Below, piece by piece: positions 41,570 through 49,535 of a stretch of 64,000 nt of DNA. The stretch is from SP5GCR1 sp965199685 (GTDB lineage Bacteria; Pseudomonadota; Gammaproteobacteria; Poriferisulfidales; Oxydemutatoraceae). Position numbers and translations under genes: made by a program. The DNA lies in contig OZ241323.1 in NCBI GenBank assembly GCA_965199685.1, positions 1,674,001-1,738,000 of the forward strand. Direction: 5' to 3'. How positions within the stretch are numbered: the first letter of the stretch is position 1; the number at the start of each line of letters is the position of its first letter. The notes under the pieces were generated by a model that saw nothing but the letters and a program-made list of their open reading frames with translations, ran no database searches and was not told where the DNA came from.

Positions 41570-44149
41570 ATGCGTTTTGATAAATTAACGAATCGATTCC
41601 AAACGGCATTGCAAGATGCCCAATCGTACGCGTTGAATCACAACCATCAATTCATTGAACCTTTGCATTTGTTACATCAAATGTTGAATGAAAACGACGG
41701 CACGGTGATGCGACTGCTGGTGCAATGTGGCATTGATATAGAAACACTTAAACAGAGAGTCAAAGACGAAATCGATAGGTTACCTATCGTTGAAGGGACA
41801 CCCGGCGAAGTCCATATTTCTCAGGATTTAGCCAAAGTATTCAATGTCTGTGAACAGCTGGCAGGACTGTATAAGGACAGCTATATAGCTTCCGAGTTAT
41901 TCCCGCTGGCATTATTAAAAGCCAAGACCAAGGAAAGCCGTTTGCTCTCTCAAGCGGGATTGGAAATCACCAATTACGAACAAGCCTTGCGGCAAATCAG
42001 AGGTGGTGAATCGGTTAGTGATGCAAACACCGAAGATCAGCGCGAGGCATTACAACGTTATACGCAAGACCTTACCGAAAGTGCGAGACAAGGCAAGCTA
42101 GACCCGGTGATCGGCCGCGACGACGAAATACGCCGCGTCGCTCAGGTGCTGCAGCGTAGAACCAAAAATAATCCAGTTTTAATCGGGGAACCCGGAGTGG
42201 GAAAAACCGCTATCGTTGAGGGATTGGCATTACGCATCGTCAACCGAGAAGTGCCCGAAGGCCTAATAGGTAAAAAGCTACTGAGCTTGGATATGGGGGC
42301 ATTGATTGCTGGAGCCAAATATCGCGGTGAATTTGAAGAACGGCTTAAAGCAGTGCTAAAAGAACTACAACAAGAAGCCGGCAATGTCATTCTATTTATA
42401 GACGAGTTACACACGATGGTAGGTGCAGGCAAAAGCGAAGGGTCTATGGATGCTGGCAATATGCTAAAACCTGCACTGGCACGCGGAGAACTACGCTGCT
42501 TGGGAGCAACCACACTAAACGAATATCGTCTCTACATAGAAAAAGATGCCGCTCTAGAGCGTCGCTTCCAAAAAGTTTTAATCGACGAGCCGAGCATAGA
42601 AGATACCGTTGCGATTTTGCGCGGATTAAAAGAACGCTACGAGGTACATCATGGAGTCGAGATTACCGACCCTGCCATTATCGCAGCAACACGGCTTTCG
42701 CATCGTTATATCAGCGATCGCCAGCTGCCGGACAAAGCCATAGATTTGATAGACGAGGCAGCCTCTCGCATCCGTATGGAGATTGATTCCAAACCCGAAA
42801 GCATGGATAAGCTAGATCGGCGATTGATACAGCTTAAGATAGAGCGAGAAGCCTTGAACAAAGAGAACGACGAAGCCTCTAAAAAACGTCTTAAGGATCT
42901 AAATGAGCAGATTGCCGAACTGGAAAAAGAATACGCCGATTTGGAGGAGATCTGGAAATCCGAAAAAGCTGCAATGCAAGGCACGACGACAATCAAAGAG
43001 GAACTGGAACAAGCGCGCATCGCTTTAGATGCTGCTCGCCGGGAAAGTGATTTGGCGAAAATGTCCGAACTGCAATACGGTACGATTCCAGAATTAGAGA
43101 AACGCTTGGAGGCTGCACGCAGCGAACCGCAATCATCTGATTCGCAAACAACACGCTTATTGCGCAGCCGGGTGACGGAAAACGAAGTAGCCGATGTGGT
43201 ATCCAAATGGACGGGTATACCAGTGAGCCGTATGCTACAAAGCGAAAAAGAAAAATTACTCAACATGGAACAAGAATTGAGCCGCAGAGTGATATCGCAA
43301 CAAGAAGCGATAACAGCAATCTCACAAGCTACCCGACGCGCCCGTGCAGGATTGGCAGACCCTAATCATCCTAGCGGTTCTTTCATGTTCTTAGGTCCCA
43401 CTGGTGTAGGAAAAACCGAGTTATGTAAAGCATTGGCAGCTTTTTTATTTGATAACGAACAAGCGGTGGTCAGACTTGATATGTCCGAGTTCATGGAGAA
43501 ACATTCGGTTGCCCGTATGATCGGCGCACCGCCCGGCTATGTAGGCTACGAGCAAGGCGGTTATTTAACTGAAGCCGTGCGCAGACGACCTTACTCGGTC
43601 ATCTTGTTGGACGAAATTGAGAAAGCGCATCCCGAAGTCTTTAATATATTGTTGCAAGTGCTAGACGACGGACGCCTAACCGACGGACAAGGACGAACCG
43701 TGGACTTCAGAAATACCGTGATCGTAATGACTTCCAATCTGGGCAGCGATTTGATACAAGAAAAAACTGGTGCCGACTACGACGAAATTCGTCTAGATGT
43801 AATGCAGATTGTGCAGAAAAGTTTCAGACCAGAATTTCTCAATCGTATCGACGAGATTTTGGTCTTCCATTCGCTGAACATGCAAGACATACAAAAAATC
43901 TGTGCCATACAGATTGAACAGTTGAAACAACGGCTGAGCAACCACGAACTTAGATTGGAAATTAACGATGCCGCGATAGACTGGCTGGCTCAACGCGGTT
44001 TTGATCCGGTGTATGGTGCGCGTCCTCTCAAACGCACGATACAGCACGAATTAGAGAATCTGCTATCGGAAAAACTACTCAAAGGCGACTATACCGCCGA
44101 TGATGTCATCAGAGTTGAAGTCGAGAACAACCAACTAGCCATAAAGTAG
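41570..44149 (+). CDS. clpB: ATP-dependent disaggregase ClpB
   Basis: ClpB rescues aggregated proteins with DnaK/DnaJ. The 859-aa protein has the usual parts: a Clp N domain (residues 1-140), a first AAA+ domain with GEPGVGKTAIVEGLA, a long coiled-coil middle domain around 400-525 rich in Glu/Lys, and a second AAA+ domain with GPTGVGKTELCKALA and the DEIEKAHPEVFNILLQ Walker B region. Length matches E. coli ClpB. The full middle domain identifies ClpB rather than ClpA or ClpC. A sigma32-type promoter precedes it. Its TAG stop overlaps the start of the next repeat. Confidence 0.98.
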   Translation: MRFDKLTNRFQTALQDAQSYALNHNHQFIEPLHLLHQMLNENDGTVMRLLVQCGIDIETLKQRVKDEIDRLPIVEGTPGEVHISQDLAKVFNVCEQLAGLYKDSYIASELFPLALLKAKTKESRLLSQAGLEITNYEQALRQIRGGESVSDANTEDQREALQRYTQDLTESARQGKLDPVIGRDDEIRRVAQVLQRRTKNNPVLIGEPGVGKTAIVEGLALRIVNREVPEGLIGKKLLSLDMGALIAGAKYRGEFEERLKAVLKELQQEAGNVILFIDELHTMVGAGKSEGSMDAGNMLKPALARGELRCLGATTLNEYRLYIEKDAALERRFQKVLIDEPSIEDTVAILRGLKERYEVHHGVEITDPAIIAATRLSHRYISDRQLPDKAIDLIDEAASRIRMEIDSKPESMDKLDRRLIQLKIEREALNKENDEASKKRLKDLNEQIAELEKEYADLEEIWKSEKAAMQGTTTIKEELEQARIALDAARRESDLAKMSELQYGTIPELEKRLEAARSEPQSSDSQTTRLLRSRVTENEVADVVSKWTGIPVSRMLQSEKEKLLNMEQELSRRVISQQEAITAISQATRRARAGLADPNHPSGSFMFLGPTGVGKTELCKALAAFLFDNEQAVVRLDMSEFMEKHSVARMIGAPPGYVGYEQGGYLTEAVRRRPYSVILLDEIEKAHPEVFNILLQVLDDGRLTDGQGRTVDFRNTVIVMTSNLGSDLIQEKTGADYDEIRLDVMQIVQKSFRPEFLNRIDEILVFHSLNMQDIQKICAIQIEQLKQRLSNHELRLEINDAAIDWLAQRGFDPVYGARPLKRTIQHELENLLSEKLLKGDYTADDVIRVEVENNQLAIK

Positions 44150-44349
44150 GGACGAACTGTTCCCCTCCTTTGGAGGGGTGGCAGGCATATGCATTTTGTA
44201 ATGCATGCGTTTAACAATCATGTTAAGGTTCTGCACGATGTCACGCCGTTTGTGCTACTGCAACAAACGGCGGGTCTATCTGACGGGGTGGTCGTTGTGG
44301 TTCTGCAAAATGTCACGCCGTTTGTTGCCGCTACAACAAACAGCGGTTC
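44147..44349. repeat. IS1182-related hairpin repeats between clpB and plsY
   Basis: The gap between these convergent genes holds cccctcctttggaggggtggc, tgcattttgtaatgca, two copies of ggttctgca(c/a)(g/a)atgtcacgccgttt, and two gccgtttgt/acaaacggc-type dyads ending in aacagcggttc. The order agrees with the copies at 6.5 and 56.1 kb. No TIR-like ends remain. Both neighbouring stop codons (clpB TAG and plsY TGA) lie at its edges. Confidence 0.7.
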
Positions 44350-44929
44350 AGTCTTGTCCTTCTGTGCCAGCAATTAAGTTCTTTATATTTTGCCGGTGGC
44401 GTATAACAACCAAAATCGACATCAAAATCGATATAGCAATCAGTTGATAGGCAGCGGATTGCCACCATAGTAGCAATGGGGCTACCGCGCACATCGTCAT
44501 GCCACCTACCGACGAATGTCTAAAGATACCAACTAAGGCAAGCCATCCTCCCACCCACATCAGTGCTACCAAAGGTTGCGTGCCGATTAAAACTCCCAAA
44601 TAAGTTGCAACACCCTTACCTCCTTTGAAGCGATGATAAACAGGAAAGAGATGACCCAAAAATACAGCCAAAGCAATCCCGGCTGTAACCCAATCATCCA
44701 CGCCTAAATGAAAGGCAATACCTAGAGGTATTGCCGACTTTGCCGCATCGCCTATGAATGTCATCGCCGCTGCCGACCACCCTCCTACACGCACTACATT
44801 AGTGGCACCCGGATTACCCGAACCTGAACGCCGAGGATCCTCCGAACCCGACAATTTACACACAACGATGGCAAAAGTGACAGAACCTATCAGATATGCT
44901 CCAACTATATACGCTATTTCAATCCACAC
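44348..44929 (-). CDS. plsY: Acyl-phosphate glycerol-3-phosphate acyltransferase
   Basis: PlsY transfers the acyl group from acyl-phosphate (made by PlsX, 1.4 kb) to glycerol-3-phosphate in the inner membrane. The product is 193 aa from GTG 44929, which I prefer because GGAG lies six bases upstream and the start aligns with family members. A longer frame to 44989 lacks such support. Signatures are GSGNPGATNVVRVGG, FLGHLFPVYHRFKGGKGVAT and several membrane helices. Confidence 0.95.
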   Translation of the reverse strand: MWIEIAYIVGAYLIGSVTFAIVVCKLSGSEDPRRSGSGNPGATNVVRVGGWSAAAMTFIGDAAKSAIPLGIAFHLGVDDWVTAGIALAVFLGHLFPVYHRFKGGKGVATYLGVLIGTQPLVALMWVGGWLALVGIFRHSSVGGMTMCAVAPLLLWWQSAAYQLIAISILMSILVVIRHRQNIKNLIAGTEGQD

Positions 44930-45090
44930 ATTCCACTCCGATTTGCAAAGGATTATAACGCCACTTTGAAGGTTGGCAAACACCAGCAATAATTCATGTA
45001 AAATATGTTTGTATCGTTTGATAGCTTAGACAACTTAACGAACACAGGTATCGTATATAAATCTTATCTCAATTAAAACAATATAAAACA

Positions 45091-45864
45091 ATGTTCATAG
45101 AGCGTAGTGGTCAAGGACCGAATTTAGTTTTATTGTCCGGTTGGGCGATGACCCGCCATTGCTGGCATCAATTTATACCAGTTCTGGAAAAGCACTATAA
45201 AACGGTACGGGTCGATTTACCTGGACACGGCGACGGCTGCGGTAGTTGCTTCTCTTTTTCCAGAATGGATGAACTAATTACTGAACTGTCTGATCTATGT
45301 GAAGAGGAGGCTACATGGATTGGATGGTCGCTGGGCGGGCTTCTCGCACAACGTGTCGCACAAACATATCCGCATAAAGTGAAACGTTTGATTTGTGTCG
45401 GAAGTACACCCTGTTTCTTACAAAAAAACGACTGGTCGGAAGGAATCTCGGAAGCAGATTATAACCAATTCTTAAAAATCTTTGTAGCGGATAACTCCAT
45501 TGCACTAGAACAATTTATAACTTTGCAAGTTGTCGATTCCGAAAACGCGAATGAAACTTTCAAGATATTAAAACTACTACTGGTTAATAACTACGAGCCC
45601 AAAGAATTAATCGCTGCCCTTGAACTACTGCGGAGCCAAGATATGCGCAAAGCGATTGCAAAGTATAAAGGTCCGGTATTATTCATCGGTGGTGATGCTG
45701 ATAGATTGGTAAGCGCAAGCAACCTTAAGGCATCTTCTACGCTCACCCCCAAAGGCGAAGTTAATATAATTGCAAAAGCAGGTCATGCCTCAATGATCTC
45801 CCACTTTGAAGAGTTTAGCGAGCGATTAACTGAATATTTGTATAAAACTGATGTATATAAATAA
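45091..45864 (+). CDS. bioH: Pimeloyl-ACP methyl ester carboxylesterase
   Basis: BioH hydrolyses the methyl ester of pimeloyl-ACP and ends the BioC-BioH route to the biotin precursor. The 257-aa alpha/beta hydrolase has the nucleophile elbow GWSLGG with Ser80, an acid in IGGDADRLV and a histidine in KAGHASMISH. LLSGWAMTRHCWHQ near the start is a BioH-like oxyanion segment. It overlaps bioC by 14 bp, which confirms the specific role. Confidence 0.93.
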   Translation: MFIERSGQGPNLVLLSGWAMTRHCWHQFIPVLEKHYKTVRVDLPGHGDGCGSCFSFSRMDELITELSDLCEEEATWIGWSLGGLLAQRVAQTYPHKVKRLICVGSTPCFLQKNDWSEGISEADYNQFLKIFVADNSIALEQFITLQVVDSENANETFKILKLLLVNNYEPKELIAALELLRSQDMRKAIAKYKGPVLFIGGDADRLVSASNLKASSTLTPKGEVNIIAKAGHASMISHFEEFSERLTEYLYKTDVYK

Positions 45865-46630
45865 AGCAGGGGTAAGTCGCTCTTTTAACAAGGCAGCCGA
45901 AAATTACGACAGCCACGCCGGCTTGCAACAAAAGACTGCTTGCAATTTAATCGCCTTAGTAGAAGAACACGCATCGGATGTGCGTATTGCTATTGATGTA
46001 GGTTCAGGAACGGGCTACGGTGTACGGCTACTCAATAACAAGCTCCCTGATGCTATGGTGGTTGCCGTAGATATAGCACCGGCAATGATACAACGCTCTG
46101 CCGGTGCACATAAAGTTTGTGCTGATGCAAACCATCTGCCGTTTAAGCATACATGCGCCGATCTGATTTATTCGAGTTCTTTCGTGCAATGGTGCGATAC
46201 ACCTAAACAGCTGTTTGTACACTTGGCGCAGTTGCTAGTTCCAGGCGGTTGGTTCATTTTTTCTACCTACGGCCCCAAAACCTTGTACGAATTGAAAACT
46301 AGCTGGGCCGAGATAGATAACTTCCCGCATACCTTGGAATTTCCATCGGCTTCAAAATTAAGAAAGATGCTCGCAATGAGCGATTTTATAGTCTACGACT
46401 GTAAACGTAGCATGGAGATTATTTACTACGAAGGCGTTGATGCCTTACTCGGCAACCTAAGAGGCTTGGGGGCGCAAAATAAACGTAGCGACCAACGACA
46501 AGGACTAACGCCGTCATCTAAACTGCAACGGATGAAAGACTATTATAAAAAGCACTACGGCGTACAAGATTTAGTGCCTGCCAGCTATGAGGTTTTGTTA
46601 TTCTCGGCTCGCCTGCCCCACCATAAATAA
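45851..46630 (+). CDS. bioC: Malonyl-ACP O-methyltransferase
   Basis: BioC methylates malonyl-ACP with SAM so that the fatty-acid machinery can build pimeloyl-ACP. The 259-aa protein has the class I methyltransferase motif AIDVGSGTGYGVRLL, then VVAVDIAPAMIQRS, and the family start SRSFNKAAENYDSHAGLQ. The C-terminal LRGLGAQNKRSDQRQGLT region is also typical. The start overlaps bioH. Other bio genes are outside the window. Confidence 0.94.
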   Translation: MYINKAGVSRSFNKAAENYDSHAGLQQKTACNLIALVEEHASDVRIAIDVGSGTGYGVRLLNNKLPDAMVVAVDIAPAMIQRSAGAHKVCADANHLPFKHTCADLIYSSSFVQWCDTPKQLFVHLAQLLVPGGWFIFSTYGPKTLYELKTSWAEIDNFPHTLEFPSASKLRKMLAMSDFIVYDCKRSMEIIYYEGVDALLGNLRGLGAQNKRSDQRQGLTPSSKLQRMKDYYKKHYGVQDLVPASYEVLLFSARLPHHK

Positions 46631-46694
46631 CATCGTTCATCCGAGCAAATAAATCCGCGTCATTTTAGAAAAAGGCAAATCACGCAGAAATGAA

Positions 46695-46767
46695 TGGGTC
46701 GTATAGGGTTCGAACCTATGACCATCGGGTTAAAAGCCCGGTGCTCTACCAGCTGAGCTAACGACCC
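46695..46767 (-). tRNA. tRNA-Lys (anticodon TTT)
   Basis: The reverse strand gives a 73-nt cloverleaf with acceptor stem GGGTCGT/ACGACCC, D arm GCTCAGCTGGTAGAGC, anticodon loop CTTTTAA (anticodon TTT) and T loop TTCGAAC. The discriminator base is A and the following bases are TTC, so the CCA end is not encoded, unlike tRNA-Ala at 6.8 kb. Confidence 0.95.
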
Positions 46768-46861
46768 ACCGAAAACATCAGTGCCGAAATAAAGCCGGTT
46801 TCATGGCACACGGATCAATTCCTGTCAGTATCACTGGCACACAAACTACGGCTAAGATTAA

Positions 46862-47137
46862 TTACTTTGATATATTATGATTGTCTTTCTTCTTGAAACG
46901 ATCTATGAAATCGAAAATAGCACTTAGAAATTTCATTGTGATCCAACCAGCAGCAGAAAATTGTATAATAAAACCTAACCATTGAGAAATTGGGTTGTTT
47001 GTTTCTATTCCTAACTCTGCTAACAACATGCCGAATATTCCTATTACTATTGCTGCGAGTAATTCAATAAAACTTACAGCATCATTGTTTATATTCCTTT
47101 GCCGATATTTATCTTCAAAGGTGCCAATTGTGTTCAT
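46862..47137 (-). CDS. Hypothetical small membrane protein (91 aa)
   Basis: I do not recognise this protein. It has two hydrophobic segments, near residues 22-42 and 53-78, and a basic tail (RFKKKDNHNISK). A GGGAG ribosome-binding site lies eight bases upstream of the ATG, which supports translation. It is AT-rich and stands alone between tRNA-Lys and the divergent ferredoxin gene, a typical place for acquired genes. A two-helix toxin or accessory membrane protein cannot be excluded. Confidence 0.5.
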   Translation of the reverse strand: MNTIGTFEDKYRQRNINNDAVSFIELLAAIVIGIFGMLLAELGIETNNPISQWLGFIIQFSAAGWITMKFLSAIFDFIDRFKKKDNHNISK

Positions 47138-47272
47138 TCTAATCTCCCTCTTCTCTCACCATGTAAAAGACACATGAAATTATAACACAACACGATGCCG
47201 TACAGTTTCTTGACATCTTCTCCCAATATCGGCTGTATTTATATTTAGCATAACAATTTAATGCTACCTCCT

Positions 47273-47299
47273 AGGCATAAGCTGTTATAATTTATGCCT
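47273..47299 (+). promoter_or_regulatory. Candidate promoter with an inverted repeat around the -10, ahead of ferredoxin
   Basis: AGGCATAA (47273-47280) and TTATGCCT (47292-47299) form a perfect 8-bp inverted repeat with an 11-bp centre that contains TATAAT (47286-47291). No good -35 is seen at 17 bp. The layout suits an activator or repressor site overlapping the core promoter, or an RNA hairpin in a longer transcript. Confidence 0.4.
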
Positions 47300-47341
47300 T
47301 AGTGTCAACGATAGAACCATCACATCAATAGAGGTAATTCC

Positions 47342-47662
47342 ATGTTTGATTTTTTGAAGAAAAAACCCAGTAAATTTAATGTAACCATTGCCAACACCGG
47401 ACAGACTTTTGAAGTGGAAGGCAAAATAAATCTTTTGCAAGCCGCACTGAATGCAGGCATTGAATGGCCACACGACTGTCGGGTTGGCAGTTGTGGTACT
47501 TGCAGATGCATCTTAAAGGAAGGAAAAATAAAGCCACTCAATGATTTTAGCTATGTGCTTGACAAAGAGCATACGGACAAAGGTATGATTTTAGCTTGTC
47601 AGAGCAGGCTGACCAGCGATATCACCGTTGAAGTTGATTTTGACCAAGGAGCATTGCGCTAA
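47342..47662 (+). CDS. 2Fe-2S ferredoxin, plant type
   Basis: The 106-aa protein carries electrons through one 2Fe-2S cluster bound by Cys46, Cys51, Cys54 and Cys86 in the CxxxxC-x2-C...C pattern (HDCRVGSCGTCRC and ILACQS). It resembles the ferredoxin domains of oxygenase reductases but lacks the flavin and NAD domains, so a reductase must be encoded elsewhere. It is 29 bp upstream of an ABC transporter permease gene; whether they share a function is unclear. Confidence 0.9.
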   Translation: MFDFLKKKPSKFNVTIANTGQTFEVEGKINLLQAALNAGIEWPHDCRVGSCGTCRCILKEGKIKPLNDFSYVLDKEHTDKGMILACQSRLTSDITVEVDFDQGALR

Positions 47663-47691
47663 ACAATTCGGCTTCGGCCATTGCCTATAAA

Positions 47692-48735
47692 GTGCATTTG
47701 CCGTTCCCCATTAAAACAACCGCTAGGCGCAGATTTGTTTTACTGCTGGTATTTTTATTGCCGGTTGCTTTTTCAATCTCTCTCAAACAGGGTACTGTCG
47801 CTATCGGGTGGCAGGAACTTTTTTCGGTATTTGGCTTAACTCAACAACCAATAAATGAAACTGCCCGTATTATCCTGTTGGAGCTCAGACTACCTCGCCT
47901 TTTAATCGTAGCGGCTACAGGTGCATCGCTTGCTTTGTCGGGTGCCGTGATGCAAGGGATATTCAGAAACGCGCTGGCAGATCCTGCTTTACTGGGTATT
48001 TCATCGGGCGGCGCACTAGGCGTTGTTTTAATACTCGTCACCGGCATTGCACCTTTATCGTGGACTACTGAGAGTACTCTGTTTCTACCTGGTATTGCCT
48101 TCTTAGGTGGCATCAGTGTTGCCGTATTCATTTATCAAATAGCTCGGCGGCACGACTTCTTGGACAACACCGTTATCTTGCTAATCGGTATTGCAGTCAA
48201 TGCACTAGCTGCCGCAGCGATAGGTTTTATTACTTTCATTAGTAGCGATGCGGAGTTGCGCGGTTTTATTTTCTGGATGTTCGGTAGTTTTGCCGATATC
48301 GGCTGGATATATCTTTTCCCAGTTGCCGTATTGATGTTGCCTGCGCTTGTCTTCCTTTTATGTATGGCGCGCCCCTTGAACGCATTATCGCTGGGCGACG
48401 AAGATGCGGTCTATTTAGGATTTAATACTGAGCGCGTCAAAAAAACAGCTTTACTATGTGTTGCTCTATGCGTCTGCGCATCAGTTGCCGTCGCCGGTAT
48501 CATTGGCTTCGTAGGGCTAATCGTGCCGCATCTGGTTCGTCTGGTTATTGGTGCTGATCACCGTTTTCTGCTACCGGCAACTGCCATAACTGGTGCATTA
48601 TTTCTATTACTTGCCGATACGATTACGCGTGTGATATTACAACCTTCCGAATTGCCGATCGGAATACTCACGGCAATGGTTGGCGTGCCTTTTTTTGTTT
48701 TATTAGTGTTGAACCGATACGGGAAGAAATTATGA
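47692..48735 (+). CDS. FecCD-type ABC transporter permease
   Basis: The 347-aa integral membrane protein belongs to the BtuC/FecCD/HmuU family, which imports iron-siderophore, heme or cobalamin. It has about ten helices. Signatures are LELRLPRLLIVAATGASLALSGAVMQGIFRN in the first half (here split by the helix turn), DPALLGISSGGALG, and GFVGLIVPHLVRL. The start is a GTG. Its stop overlaps the ATPase gene by 4 bp. No substrate-binding protein is nearby, so the cargo is unknown; heme or cobalamin are both possible. Confidence 0.88.
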   Translation: MHLPFPIKTTARRRFVLLLVFLLPVAFSISLKQGTVAIGWQELFSVFGLTQQPINETARIILLELRLPRLLIVAATGASLALSGAVMQGIFRNALADPALLGISSGGALGVVLILVTGIAPLSWTTESTLFLPGIAFLGGISVAVFIYQIARRHDFLDNTVILLIGIAVNALAAAAIGFITFISSDAELRGFIFWMFGSFADIGWIYLFPVAVLMLPALVFLLCMARPLNALSLGDEDAVYLGFNTERVKKTALLCVALCVCASVAVAGIIGFVGLIVPHLVRLVIGADHRFLLPATAITGALFLLLADTITRVILQPSELPIGILTAMVGVPFFVLLVLNRYGKKL

Positions 48736-49511
48736 CACACCACTTAACATCTCATGATTTAAGCTATCGTGCCGGACCAACCTGCTTGCTTAACCGAATC
48801 AATAATCGCTTCAACAAAAGGCAAGTCAATATGTTGATCGGAAATAACGGTGCAGGTAAAACGACTTTACTGCGTCTACTGGCAGGCTTTTTGCAACCCG
48901 ACTCGGGATCAATTTCTATAGACGGAGACAATCTATCCAAATTGAGTCTTATAGAATTGGCGCGCCGCCGCGCAGTATTACCGCAACACGATTCACTCAA
49001 TACGGTTTTCACTGTAGACGAAGTTGTAGGTTTTGCCAAACTACCTTTTACCGATCAATCGGCAAATCAATACGCCATGACTCATTTCCAAGAATTAAAG
49101 AAAGAAATCATAGAAGAACTGGAAATAAAAGACCTACAAAATCGGCTATATCATACTCTGTCTGGTGGTGAGAAACAGCGCGTGCGGCTTGCGCGCGTGA
49201 TACTACAAGCCAAATTAGGTGAACCAGGCAACAGTTGGTTGCTACTTGACGAGCCATTGACTTCTTTGGATTGGGGACACTGCCATAAACTGCTCAATTA
49301 TCTGCACCGCCTAGCCACTGAAGGCTTAGGGATATTAGCCATAATGCACGATCTCAACTTGGTATTGCAATACGCCGACGAAGTTTGTATGCTTCATGAA
49401 GGGCAAGTATATGCAAGCGGACGCAGTGCCGATGTACTAAACGAAAAAAACTTGAAAAATGTTTTTGGTGTCGCCCCTAATTTTGGGAAACCGCTCGTAG
49501 AGGAGGGCTAA
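48732..49511 (+). CDS. ABC transporter ATP-binding protein (FecE/HmuV type)
   Basis: The 259-aa ATPase pairs with the FecCD-type permease. It has Walker A GNNGAGKTT, the signature LSGGEKQRVRLARVIL, and Walker B WLLLDEPLTSLD followed by the switch His in IMHDLNLV. The RAVLPQHD segment is typical of HmuV-like subunits. The last codons (LVEEG and TAA) are read from sequence matching the gtaggggagggctaacat module, and the IS1182 copy begins 5 bp later, so the native C terminus may have been altered. A binding-protein gene could have been lost. Confidence 0.87.
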   Translation: MTHHLTSHDLSYRAGPTCLLNRINNRFNKRQVNMLIGNNGAGKTTLLRLLAGFLQPDSGSISIDGDNLSKLSLIELARRRAVLPQHDSLNTVFTVDEVVGFAKLPFTDQSANQYAMTHFQELKKEIIEELEIKDLQNRLYHTLSGGEKQRVRLARVILQAKLGEPGNSWLLLDEPLTSLDWGHCHKLLNYLHRLATEGLGILAIMHDLNLVLQYADEVCMLHEGQVYASGRSADVLNEKNLKNVFGVAPNFGKPLVEEG

Positions 49512-49535
49512 CATGGGACTGTTGAAAAAGTAGCT

